Positions 27,031 through 35,141 of a stretch of DNA of 64,000 nt are shown here, piece after piece. Below the pieces are notes generated by a model. That model was not told where the DNA came from. It made no database searches and saw only the letters and a program-made list of their open reading frames with translations. Source of the stretch: Polaribacter sp. Z022 (GTDB lineage Bacteria; Bacteroidota; Bacteroidia; Flavobacteriales; Flavobacteriaceae); NCBI RefSeq assembly GCF_023555495.1, contig NZ_JALCZO010000002.1:558001-622000 (forward strand). Reading direction: 5' to 3'. Position 1 is the stretch's first letter. The number at the start of each line of letters is the position of its first letter. A program made the translations under genes and the position numbers.

Positions 27031-27747
27031 ATCAACCATTTTTCGCCAAAATACTGCTTTATGTGCTTCACCATTCCATTCAATTAATTGATGAGGAATT
27101 TCCTTTTCATTAAAAATACCAGAAAGTTTATAATTGCTTTCTAAAAAAGAATCTTCTTTACCAATTGTTAAAACAATATCCATATTTCTTATTTGATTAA
27201 TTAAGTTTACATCTTCTAAGTTTTTCATATACTGGTTTGGCATATTGAAATACACAAAATCATTGTGAAAACCACTTAATAAATCTTTAAAATAGCCTTT
27301 AGATTTTGTCAAATCATACCTACCACTCATTCCTAAAACTTTGCAAAAAAAATGAGGATGACGTAAAGCTACGTTTACTGCATGATATGCTCCTAAACTA
27401 CAGCCAGCAGAAATTACATTGGTGTTTGTATTGATTAAATTAGCTAGAGGTAAAACTTCTTCTAAAACATATTTTTCATATTGAATATGTCTGTGTATTC
27501 TGTAACCAGGATCTACAAAACTGTTGTAAAAAGTTTCTAAATCTACACTATCTACACAAAAAACTTGTAGTTTTCCGTTGTTAATTTTTTCTTTTAAAGC
27601 TTCAATAACTTTCCAATTTTCGTAATCATAAAATCGACCCATTCTAGGGGGAAAGAATAAAACTTTAGCACCTGCATATCCAAATATCAATAGTTCCATA
27701 TCTTTTTCAAGATTATGGCTATACCATTTATGATATTCTCTTTTCAT
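27019..27747 (-). CDS. Alpha/beta-hydrolase esterase-like protein
   Basis: 242 residues of the putative-esterase (esterase D-like) alpha/beta hydrolase group. The nucleophile elbow is ISAGCSLGAYHAVN with Ser117. A candidate acid lies in IGKEDSFLES and a candidate catalytic His in WNGEAHKAVFWRK, giving a plausible Ser-Asp-His triad. The N-terminus (REYHKWYSHNLEKDMELLIFG) has no signal peptide, so it is cytoplasmic. Its 3' end overlaps photolyase convergently. It lies 32 bases downstream of the SGNH hydrolase gene, so the two hydrolases probably form an operon. Substrate unknown. Confidence 0.8.
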   Translation of the reverse strand: MKREYHKWYSHNLEKDMELLIFGYAGAKVLFFPPRMGRFYDYENWKVIEALKEKINNGKLQVFCVDSVDLETFYNSFVDPGYRIHRHIQYEKYVLEEVLPLANLINTNTNVISAGCSLGAYHAVNVALRHPHFFCKVLGMSGRYDLTKSKGYFKDLLSGFHNDFVYFNMPNQYMKNLEDVNLINQIRNMDIVLTIGKEDSFLESNYKLSGIFNEKEIPHQLIEWNGEAHKAVFWRKMVDLYL

Positions 27748-27779
27748 GAGGAGTTTTTATGTAAATATAACTCCTTTGT

Positions 27780-28397
27780 CTATATTTCTTGTACTAATTT
27801 TGCAGGAAATATTTCAGAATTTAATTTTAAAGTTCTAAAAACCAATTGATAACCTAAATTGTTAAAGTGAAGACCATCTTCTTCAAAATATTTATGATTA
27901 GGATTACCATTTTCATCTAATAGTAAGTCGTAGATATTTATATAAAAATGGTTTTGTTTTTTAGAAAGCAATTCTTTTATTTTACTATTGGTAAAATGTA
28001 TGCTTCCTTGTAAGTTTTTTCTAGCTATACTTGGTTTAATTGAAATTACAGAACATTTTATTTCTCCAAATTTATCTTCAATTTTAGCTAATAAATTTTC
28101 TAAAAATAATAATACTTCTTCAGGGTGTCTTCCATCGCCTAAATCATTATCTCCAGCGTAAATTACAATAGATTCGATGTTTTTAATATCTTTAAAAATA
28201 TCATCAAAAAACCAGGTGCAAGCAGCTAAAGTAGAACCTCCAAAACCTAAGTTTATAGGATTATACTCACTATAAATTGATGTTAGCTCATTCCAAAGAG
28301 TAAAAGTAGAACTTCCGTAAAAAACTAGTTTTGGATTATAATCTAATTTTTCGATATCATTTTTTAAGCGTTTTATATCTTCATTATACCAAAACAT
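27780..28397 (-). CDS. SGNH/GDSL-type hydrolase
   Basis: 205 residues with SGNH blocks: block I LVFYGSSTFTLW (catalytic Ser near residue 29), block II NPINLGFGGSTLAAC with its Gly, block III IVIYAGDNDLGDGRHPEE with the oxyanion Asn, and block V EEDGLHFNNLGYQL with the Asp-x-x-His pair. No signal peptide, so a cytoplasmic esterase or acyl hydrolase is expected. It is the upstream partner of the esterase gene at 27019. Substrate cannot be inferred. Confidence 0.85.
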   Translation of the reverse strand: MFWYNEDIKRLKNDIEKLDYNPKLVFYGSSTFTLWNELTSIYSEYNPINLGFGGSTLAACTWFFDDIFKDIKNIESIVIYAGDNDLGDGRHPEEVLLFLENLLAKIEDKFGEIKCSVISIKPSIARKNLQGSIHFTNSKIKELLSKKQNHFYINIYDLLLDENGNPNHKYFEEDGLHFNNLGYQLVFRTLKLNSEIFPAKLVQEI

Positions 28398-28614
28398 GAA
28401 CTGTAATTCTATTTAAAAATTAGTTGACAAATATAAAGTTTTTAAATTATTTCTACATTTTTTTAAAGTATTTAAGAAATAATTAAAGAGAGTTTTAAAA
28501 CATTACTAAATTATAATGAAATTCATAATTTTAATAGTAAAAATTAAAATTTAAAATAGTGATATTTTATATAAAATAAGAACGATTATATTTCTTTGTT
28601 TTCTTTATACTCAA

Positions 28615-28622
28615 TAGTTTTG
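28615..28622 (+). promoter_or_regulatory. Promoter candidate for the phosphoesterase gene
   Basis: TAGTTTTG matches TAnnTTTG and has a TTTG at 28595-28598, 16 bases upstream, close to the expected -33 distance. It lies 26 bases before the ATG at 28649. The rest of the 251-base gap 28398-28648 is AT-rich with no other structure I can support. Confidence 0.5.
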
Positions 28623-28648
28623 CTTGCTATAATTTTAAATTATAAAAA

Positions 28649-29434
28649 ATGAAAAGTATAAAAATTGTATTACTGTTTTTTGTAATAATTTTTACAACAT
28701 GTAAGCACCCTTTTGAGTTTAGTGTTTATGAAGCTAATGTAAAAAGTAGACATAAAAATACAACTGTTAAAAATTTAGATTTATTGAATGATATTACAAT
28801 AGATTCTAAAGAATTTAAATTTGCTTTTATATCTGATGTTCATTTTTTCTATGATCAACTTAGATCAGTGGTGGATGATATTAACAAAAGAGATGATGTA
28901 TTATTTGTTGTTTTTGGAGGAGATATTGCAGATCAAGCTTTGTTAACAGAATATGAAATTTTTCATGATGTTATGACAAATCTCAAAAAACCATATTTAA
29001 CTGTAATTGGTAATCATGATTACAATATAAATGGAGGGGTTATTTATAAAAAAATGTTTGGTGATTATAATTATTCTTTTGAGTTTAATAATAACAAATT
29101 TGTGCTTTTTGATGACATTGTTTGGGAAAGTGAAAAAGAATTAGATTTTGATTGGTTATCCTCAGAATTACAAAACAATTCTAATTATAATCAAGTTTTT
29201 GTAATTACTCATATTCCACCAAATGGTGATCAATTTGATGATGAATTAGAAGATAAATACAGAAATTTAATGAAAGATAACAATGTGCCATTATCTATAC
29301 ATGGTCATACTCACACTTTCGAATTTATAGAAGGAGATGTTAGTTATTTAACAGCTCCTGCAGTTAAAGAGGAAGCTTATAATATAGTATCTGTAAAAGA
29401 GAAAGGTTTTGAAGTTGAATTAATAGAGCTTTAA
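28649..29434 (+). CDS. Lipoprotein metallophosphoesterase
   Basis: 261 residues. A lipoprotein signal peptide ends in FTTC (Cys19). The calcineurin-like phosphoesterase motifs follow in order: FAFISDVHFF (D-x-H), VVFGGDIAD (GD), VIGNHDYN (GNHD), VITHIPP (H), and SIHGHTHTFEF (GHTH), supplying the two-metal site. It should sit in the periplasm or outer membrane and hydrolyse phosphoesters, substrate unknown. It is followed after 3 bases by an exported protein, so they form a two-gene operon ending at the terminator at 30055. Confidence 0.87.
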   Translation: MKSIKIVLLFFVIIFTTCKHPFEFSVYEANVKSRHKNTTVKNLDLLNDITIDSKEFKFAFISDVHFFYDQLRSVVDDINKRDDVLFVVFGGDIADQALLTEYEIFHDVMTNLKKPYLTVIGNHDYNINGGVIYKKMFGDYNYSFEFNNNKFVLFDDIVWESEKELDFDWLSSELQNNSNYNQVFVITHIPPNGDQFDDELEDKYRNLMKDNNVPLSIHGHTHTFEFIEGDVSYLTAPAVKEEAYNIVSVKEKGFEVELIEL

Positions 29435-29437
29435 GAG

Positions 29438-30034
29438 ATGAGAAATAAAAAAATAGTTATTTTATCAATATTACTTTTAATTTGTTTCAATTCTTTTTCG
29501 CAAGAAACAAAACCGATAGATAAAAAATCTTGGTATGTGCCAGATTATGTAAAAACACAATTTGCTGGTAATATCGGTCTTTTTTCAGCAGGAGTTGGTT
29601 ATAAGTTATTTGATGATGTTCTATACACAGAACTATTATACGGTTTTGTTCCTGAATGGGCTTCTAGAGCTGATAATATTCATTTAATTACGATAAAAAA
29701 CACATTTCCACTTTATAGAAAAAAAATTAATCAAAATTGGACATTAGTTCCAATTGCAGGTTTAACAACAACTTTAGATATTGGTACAAATTCTTTTACA
29801 ACATTACCAAGTAAATACCCAGAAGGATATTATGTGCCAACTGCTGTACATTTTACAGTTTATGGTGGCATATTAATGCACAAGAAAATGAACAATTCTA
29901 AAACTTTTTCTGGAGTTGATTTTTATTTAGAAGCGGGTACAGTAGAAACTTATTTATGGTATGCTATAACAACAAAAGAAGTTGATTTGCTAGATGTTAT
30001 GAGTATTTCTGTAGGTGTAAATTTTCACTTTTAA
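29438..30034 (+). CDS. Exported protein of unknown function
   Basis: 198 residues with a signal peptide (MRNKKIVILSILLLICFNSFSQ). The mature part has amphipathic strands (GNIGLFSAGVGYKLFDDVLYTELLYGFVPEW, HFTVYGGILMHKK, FYLEAGTVETYLWYAI) and ends MSISVGVNFHF with a terminal Phe, as outer-membrane barrels do. A small outer-membrane barrel is the best structural guess. It is co-transcribed with the phosphoesterase lipoprotein. I do not recognise the family. Confidence 0.7.
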   Translation: MRNKKIVILSILLLICFNSFSQETKPIDKKSWYVPDYVKTQFAGNIGLFSAGVGYKLFDDVLYTELLYGFVPEWASRADNIHLITIKNTFPLYRKKINQNWTLVPIAGLTTTLDIGTNSFTTLPSKYPEGYYVPTAVHFTVYGGILMHKKMNNSKTFSGVDFYLEAGTVETYLWYAITTKEVDLLDVMSISVGVNFHF

Positions 30035-30054
30035 AACCTTAAACTAAATTAAAT

Positions 30055-30089
30055 AAAAAATCCAAATTCATTATGAATTTGGATTTTTT
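30055..30089. terminator. Bidirectional terminator between the exported protein gene and argH
   Basis: Perfect stem AATCCAAATTCA/TGAATTTGGATT with a 3-base loop, flanked by A6 and T7, so it can terminate the plus-strand operon and the long arg/pro operon ending at 30106. Confidence 0.9.
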
Positions 30090-30105
30090 TATTAAGTTAA
30101 TTATT

Positions 30106-31380
30106 TTATTTAGGAAACTTCTCTTTAATTTTATCTAAAGATAAATTATGAATACTACCAACATGAGAATGTTTTTTACCTAAATCTGGTTTATAATTTC
30201 CACCTTGTACTTGACCACCAATTTGTTGATAAGCTTCTCTAAAAGACATACCATCAACTACTAAATTATTAATGCTATCTACAGTAAATAAATATTGATA
30301 TTTTTCATCATTTAAGTCTATATCTTTAACAATTACTTGTTGAATAGAGTAATTACAGATATCTAAAATGTCTTTTACATCTTCAAAAGCAGCAATTATA
30401 TTTTCTTTTAATAATTGAAAATCTCTATGATATCCTGTTGGTAAATTATTAGTAATCATTACCATTTCTGTATGTAAAGCTTGAATTTTATTACATTTTC
30501 CACGAATCAATTCAAAAACATCAGGGTTTTTCTTGTGTGGCATAATGCTACTTCCTGTTGTTAATTCATCTGGAAAAGAAATAAAATTAAAATTCTGGCT
30601 CATATACAAGCAAACATCCATTGCAAATCGTGAAATTGTATTACACAATCCTCCTAAAGCAGAAGCTATAGAACGCTCACTTTTACCACGACTTAATTGA
30701 GCAGCTACAACATTATATTTCATAGTTGCAAATTCTAATTCTTTGGTAGTTAATTCTCTATCAATAGGGAAGGAGCTACCATAACCAGCAGCAGAACCTA
30801 ATGGATTTTGGTCTACTATTTTAGAAACTGCATTTAAAACATAAACATCGTCAATTAACAATTCTGCATAGGCAGAAAACCATAATCCAAAAGAAGAAGG
30901 CATTGCTACTTGTAAATGTGTATAACCAGGTAATAAACTTTTTTTGTGAGTTTCTGCAAGGTTTAAAAGCGTGTCAAATAAAGATTCTACTTTGTCATTA
31001 ACAATAGCAATGTTTTCTTTATAGTACAATTGTAAAGCAACTAAAACTTGATCGTTTCTAGAACGTGCAGTATGAATTTTTTTACCAACTTCTCCTAACT
31101 TTTGAGTTAATTCCCACTCAATTTTAGAATGTACATCTTCAAAAGAAGGTTCAATAATAAAAGTTTCATTTTCAATATCAGAAGCCAATTCTTGCAAACC
31201 TCTTTTTAAATCTGTTAATTCATCTGTAGTAATAATACCAATAGATTCTAACATAATTGCATGCGCTAAAGATGCTTGCACGTCATATTTTGCAATATGC
31301 ATGTCAATTTCTCTATCATTACCAACAGTAAAGTTTTCTATTTGTTTGTCTATTGAAAATCCTTTATCCCAAAGTTTCAT
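30106..31380 (-). CDS. argH: Argininosuccinate lyase
   Basis: Last step of arginine synthesis, releasing fumarate and arginine. The 424-residue protein has MKLWDKGFSIDKQIENFTVGNDREID at the N-terminus, KIHTARSRNDQVLVAL, LPGYTHLQVAMP, and the superfamily signature GSSIMPHKKNPDVFELIRGK with its catalytic Ser. It is slightly shorter than the roughly 460-residue E. coli enzyme. It is the final gene of the eleven-gene arginine/proline operon and is separated from argE by a 112-base gap holding a family 2 repeat. Confidence 0.95.
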   Translation of the reverse strand: MKLWDKGFSIDKQIENFTVGNDREIDMHIAKYDVQASLAHAIMLESIGIITTDELTDLKRGLQELASDIENETFIIEPSFEDVHSKIEWELTQKLGEVGKKIHTARSRNDQVLVALQLYYKENIAIVNDKVESLFDTLLNLAETHKKSLLPGYTHLQVAMPSSFGLWFSAYAELLIDDVYVLNAVSKIVDQNPLGSAAGYGSSFPIDRELTTKELEFATMKYNVVAAQLSRGKSERSIASALGGLCNTISRFAMDVCLYMSQNFNFISFPDELTTGSSIMPHKKNPDVFELIRGKCNKIQALHTEMVMITNNLPTGYHRDFQLLKENIIAAFEDVKDILDICNYSIQQVIVKDIDLNDEKYQYLFTVDSINNLVVDGMSFREAYQQIGGQVQGGNYKPDLGKKHSHVGSIHNLSLDKIKEKFPK

Positions 31381-31398
31381 ATTTTTTATTGTTTTTGT

Positions 31399-31473
31399 TT
31401 GTCATTTTGAGCGAAATGTATTCAAGTTTAAAATCTTTTTAATTTAGATTTCTCCACAAGGTCGAAATGACAA
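31399..31473. repeat. Dispersed repeat family 2, copy a
   Basis: 75 bases with complementary ends TTGTCATTTTGA and TCGAAATGACAA (one mismatch) and inner AAATCTTTTTAATTTAGATTT. Similar to copy b at 33352, including the shared GAGAAATCTAAATT motif on one strand. I recall repeats with such GTCATT...AATGAC ends in many Bacteroidota. It lies between argE and argH. Confidence 0.7.
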
Positions 31474-31492
31474 CTATATTTTTTTTATCAAA

Positions 31493-32560
31493 TTAAATAA
31501 TTACACGATTTAACAATTCAATGTAAATTTTTATTCCTTCTTCTATTTCTGCAAGATAAATAAACTCATCAGCAGAATGAGAACGAGTGCTATCTCCAGG
31601 TCCTAATTTTAAAGACTGACAACTTAAAACAGATTGATCAGAAAGGGTAGGAGAACCATAAGTTTCTCTTCCCATTTCAATACCTGCTTTTACCAAAGCA
31701 TGATCTGTAGAAATTGATGATGAATTTAAGCGTAAACTTCTTGGTGTAATAGTTGTACAAGGAGATTTTTCTTGTAAAATATCTGCAATTTCTTGGTTAG
31801 AATACGCATCATTTACACGAACATCAATAACTAAATTTGTATGTGCAGGAACAACATTGTGTTGCTTACCAGCATTAATTTGAGTTACTGTCATTTTTAC
31901 TTCACCTAAAGCTTCAGTTTTCTTTTCGAAATGAAAATCTTTAAACCATTGTAAAACTTCTATGGTGTTGTATATAGAATTATTATCATTTGGATGTGCT
32001 GCATGACTTGGAGTTCCTTCTACATCTGCATCAAAAACAACCAAACCTTTTTCTGCTACAGCTAAATTCATTAATGTTGGTTCACCAACAATTGCTACAT
32101 CAATATGAGGAATGATAGAAAGCATGCTGTTTAAACCATCAGGTCCTGAGTTTTCTTCTTCTGCAGAAGCCACAATTACCAAATTGTATTTTAAGTTTTC
32201 TTGTGCATAAAAATTTGTAAAAGTTGCTATTAAGGAAACCAAACATCCACCTGCATCATTAGAACCTAAACCATATAATTTACCATCTTCTACATCAGCC
32301 TTAAAAGGGTTTCTTGTATAAGCAGTATTTGGATGTACTGTATCATGATGAGAGTTTAATAACATAGTTGGTTTACTTTCATCAAAATGTTTGTTAGTTG
32401 CCCAAATATTATTTTTTGTTCTTTTAAAAGGTATATTGTTTTCTTTAAACCAAGCTTCAATTAAAAGAGCAGTTTTATCTTCTTCAGTTGAAAACGATTG
32501 TGTTTCAATTAAGTTTTTTAAAAGAGAAATTGCGTTTTCTGTTAATTTTTCAATATTCAT
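31493..32560 (-). CDS. argE: M20-family N-acyl-ornithine deacylase
   Basis: Removes the acyl group to release ornithine or citrulline-pathway intermediates. The 355-residue protein shows the M20 metal motifs NSHHDTVHP and GLGSNDAGGCLVSL (bridging Asp), EEENSGPDGLN (catalytic Glu pair) and VGEPTLMN, with the dimerisation domain in the middle and SHSADEFI at the C-terminus. In Bacteroidota the enzyme acts on N-acetyl- or N-succinyl-citrulline made by the ArgF' transcarbamylase, which fits the presence of argF' two genes upstream. It begins 1 base after the argB stop. Confidence 0.9.
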   Translation of the reverse strand: MNIEKLTENAISLLKNLIETQSFSTEEDKTALLIEAWFKENNIPFKRTKNNIWATNKHFDESKPTMLLNSHHDTVHPNTAYTRNPFKADVEDGKLYGLGSNDAGGCLVSLIATFTNFYAQENLKYNLVIVASAEEENSGPDGLNSMLSIIPHIDVAIVGEPTLMNLAVAEKGLVVFDADVEGTPSHAAHPNDNNSIYNTIEVLQWFKDFHFEKKTEALGEVKMTVTQINAGKQHNVVPAHTNLVIDVRVNDAYSNQEIADILQEKSPCTTITPRSLRLNSSSISTDHALVKAGIEMGRETYGSPTLSDQSVLSCQSLKLGPGDSTRSHSADEFIYLAEIEEGIKIYIELLNRVII

Positions 32561-32561
32561 T

Positions 32562-33341
32562 TTATAATGTAATTGTTGTAAAATTATCGTTTTCTTTTGT
32601 TAACATTGATGTGTTACCAATGTGAACTTTATAAACTCCATTGTTTAGGGCATCAAAACAATTGTCTAATTTAGGAATCATTCCATCAACAATAATTCCT
32701 TCTGATAATAAAGCTTTATAATCTTTAGAATTAATGTTTTTTATAACAGAATTTTTATCATTAAAATCTTTTAAAACACCATTCAACTCAAAACAATAGT
32801 AAATTGATGTTTCATAAATTTCACTCATTCCCACAGCAATCGTACTTGTAATTGTATCTGCATTTGTGTTTAGTAATTGTCCATTTCCATCATGTGTAAT
32901 TGCACAGAAAACAGGTGTAAAATCTGCTTTAATTAATTTATCAATAGAATTAGATGCAATTTTTTTAACATCGCCTACAAAACCATAGTCAATTTCTTTA
33001 ACAGGTCTTTTATCAGATTGAATGCTATTAATATCTGCACCTGTTAAACCAATTGCATCAGTTCCTAAAGCTTGTAGTTTGGCAACTACATTTTTGTTTA
33101 CTAAACCTCCATAAACCATTGTAATTACTTCTAGAGTTTCTGTATCAGTAATTCGTCTACCATTTATCATTTTAGACTCTATACCTAATTTTGATGCTAT
33201 ATGAGTAGCACGTTTTCCTCCTCCATGAACTAAAATCTTCTTTCCTTCTAGGTTAGAAAATAATTTTAGAAAATCATTTAAAGAAGATTCATCTTCTATA
33301 ATGTTTCCTCCAATTTTTATGATTGATAGTTTTTCTTTCAT
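32562..33341 (-). CDS. argB: Acetylglutamate kinase
   Basis: Phosphorylates N-acetylglutamate (or N-succinylglutamate). The 259-residue amino-acid-kinase fold has SIIKIGGNIIEDE, LVHGGGKRATHIASKLG, KMINGRRITDTETLEVITMVYGG and a C-terminal GIVDGMIPKLDNCFDAL. It lacks the long N-terminal helix seen in arginine-inhibited hexameric kinases, so strong feedback by arginine is less likely (inference from family knowledge). It lies one base from argE and 89 bases from argF'; that gap holds a family 2 repeat. Confidence 0.93.
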   Translation of the reverse strand: MKEKLSIIKIGGNIIEDESSLNDFLKLFSNLEGKKILVHGGGKRATHIASKLGIESKMINGRRITDTETLEVITMVYGGLVNKNVVAKLQALGTDAIGLTGADINSIQSDKRPVKEIDYGFVGDVKKIASNSIDKLIKADFTPVFCAITHDGNGQLLNTNADTITSTIAVGMSEIYETSIYYCFELNGVLKDFNDKNSVIKNINSKDYKALLSEGIIVDGMIPKLDNCFDALNNGVYKVHIGNTSMLTKENDNFTTITL

Positions 33342-33351
33342 TTTATTTCTT

Positions 33352-33428
33352 TTGTCATTTCGACTTTGAGGAGAAATCTAAATTAAAACGATTTCTCAAC
33401 TTCATTATCATTCCTTTCGAACTGACAA
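33352..33428. repeat. Dispersed repeat family 2, copy b
   Basis: 77 bases with ends TTGTCATTTCGA and TCGAACTGACAA (imperfect inverted repeats) and an internal inverted pair GAGAAATC/GATTTCTC around AAATTAAAA. It fills most of the gap between argF' and argB within the operon. Confidence 0.75.
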
Positions 33429-33430
33429 TT

Positions 33431-34369
33431 TTATAATTCTTCTAATATTTTTTTTAATACTAATTGAGCTGCAAAAGTTCTATTATTTGCTTGTTGAATA
33501 ACAATAGAATTGTCTGAATCTAAAACAGCATCTTCTACAACTACATTTCTTCTTACAGGTAAACAATGCATAAATTTTGCATTACCAATTTTATCTTTTG
33601 TGATTGTCCAATTTTCATCAACTTCTAAAATTTTACCATATGTTTCATATGAACTCCAGTTTTTAGTATACACAAAATCTGCATCTTTAAAAGCTTCTTC
33701 TTGATTGTGGTAAATAGGAGTGTCTTTAGTAATTTCTGGGTTTAAATCATATCCTTCTGGATTTGCAATTACAAATTCTACATCCATTTTTTGCATTGCT
33801 TGTACAAAACTATTTCCTACAGCATGAGGTAAAGCTTTAACATGTGGAGCCCAACTTAAAACTACTTTAGGTTTCTTTTTTGTACTATATTCAGAAATTG
33901 TGATGGCATCAGTTAATCCTTGTAAAGGATGACCAGTAGCACTTTCCATATTTACAATTGGTACTGAAGCAAATTGTTTAAATGAATTTAAAACTTGTTC
34001 AGATTCGTCTTTTTCCTTATCAGTTAAACTAGGAAATGCTCTTACTGCAATAATATCACAATATTGAGAAACAACTGCTGCAGCTTCTTTAATATGTTCT
34101 GCAGTATTGCCATTCATTACAGTTCCATCTCCAAATTCTATTCCCCAAGCATCACCAGAAACATTCATTACTATTGGATCCATGCCTAAATTTAAAGCTG
34201 CTTTTTGTGTACTTAAACGTGTACGTAAACTAGAATTAAAAAATAACAAACCTAAAGTTTTGTTTTTTCCTAAATCCTTGTTTTTTAAAGGATTTTCTTT
34301 AATTTCTTTGGCTTCTTCTATCCAAGAATTTATATTTTCAATTTCATTTATGGATGTGTAATTCTTCAT
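33431..34369 (-). CDS. argF': N-acyl-L-ornithine carbamoyltransferase
   Basis: Transfers a carbamoyl group to an N-acylated ornithine, the Bacteroidota and Xanthomonas variant of the OTCase step. The 312-residue protein shows the carbamoyl-phosphate motif SSLRTRLSTQKAALNLGM, the insertion region VSGDAWGIEFGDGTVMNGNTAEHI, SATGHPLQGLTDAI and KFMHCLPVRRNVVVEDAVLD. The last differs from the HCLP of true OTCase context. Residue 90 is Ala (NTAEH). In the work I recall, Glu at this position favours acetylornithine and Pro, Ser or Val favours succinylornithine, so Ala here points weakly to succinylornithine. Confidence 0.9.
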   Translation of the reverse strand: MKNYTSINEIENINSWIEEAKEIKENPLKNKDLGKNKTLGLLFFNSSLRTRLSTQKAALNLGMDPIVMNVSGDAWGIEFGDGTVMNGNTAEHIKEAAAVVSQYCDIIAVRAFPSLTDKEKDESEQVLNSFKQFASVPIVNMESATGHPLQGLTDAITISEYSTKKKPKVVLSWAPHVKALPHAVGNSFVQAMQKMDVEFVIANPEGYDLNPEITKDTPIYHNQEEAFKDADFVYTKNWSSYETYGKILEVDENWTITKDKIGNAKFMHCLPVRRNVVVEDAVLDSDNSIVIQQANNRTFAAQLVLKKILEEL

Positions 34370-34375
34370 TTTGTA

Positions 34376-35140
34376 TTATTTGATTTTTGTAAACGGAATC
34401 TTATCTTCAAATGCATTGGTTATAAAATTATCTTCCAATCCGTTTACGATCCATGTTTCTATATTTGCTCCTTTTGCTAATGAAGCAGCTTCTATTTTAG
34501 ATTCCATACCACCACTACCATGTGATGATTTAGAACTAACAACTTCTTTTCTTAAATCTTCAAAATTAATAACTTCTTTAATGGTTATTGGTGTATCATT
34601 TTTAAAAGATTCTTTGGTATAAATACCATTTGTATTTGTTGCAATTATTAATAAATCTACATCTAATAAACTAGCAGTTAAAGCAGCTAATTTATCATTA
34701 TCTCCAAATTTAATTTCATCAGTGGCAACTGTATCATTTTCGTTGATAATTGGTATGTAGTTATTATTAACCAATACATTTATTGTATTTACAATATTTG
34801 TTTTGCTTTCTAACTTTTCAAAATCTGAATAGGAGAGAAGGCACTGAGAACTAAGCAAACCATATTCTCTAAATATTTCTTGATAAATTCTAATTAAATG
34901 TGGCTGACCAATAGATGCCAATGCTTGTTTTACGAATACATCTTCTTGTTTACTTTCTAATTTTACAAATTGTTTAGCAACAGCAATAGCTCCAGAACTT
35001 ACAATAATAAACTCGCAAGTATCTTTAAGTTTTGCAATTTGATTTGCAATATCTTCAATTTTACCTCTAGAGATATTATTGGTTTCTTTTGTAAGTGTAT
35101 TAGAACCTACTTTTAATAAAATTCGTTTCTTCTTTTGCAT
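34376..35140 (-). CDS. proB: Glutamate 5-kinase (short form, no PUA domain)
   Basis: First step of proline synthesis. The 254-residue amino-acid-kinase domain has ILLKVGSNTLT, IIVSSGAIAVAKQF, the NENDTVATDEIKFGDNDKLAALTASLLDVDLLIIATNTNGIYT core, and the HGSGGMESKIEAASLA nucleotide region. E. coli ProB has an extra C-terminal PUA domain of about 100 residues, which is absent here as in many Bacteroidota. It lies 1 base after proA and 6 bases before argF', so proline and arginine genes are mixed in one operon. Confidence 0.92.
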   Translation of the reverse strand: MQKKKRILLKVGSNTLTKETNNISRGKIEDIANQIAKLKDTCEFIIVSSGAIAVAKQFVKLESKQEDVFVKQALASIGQPHLIRIYQEIFREYGLLSSQCLLSYSDFEKLESKTNIVNTINVLVNNNYIPIINENDTVATDEIKFGDNDKLAALTASLLDVDLLIIATNTNGIYTKESFKNDTPITIKEVINFEDLRKEVVSSKSSHGSGGMESKIEAASLAKGANIETWIVNGLEDNFITNAFEDKIPFTKIK

Positions 35141-35141
35141 A

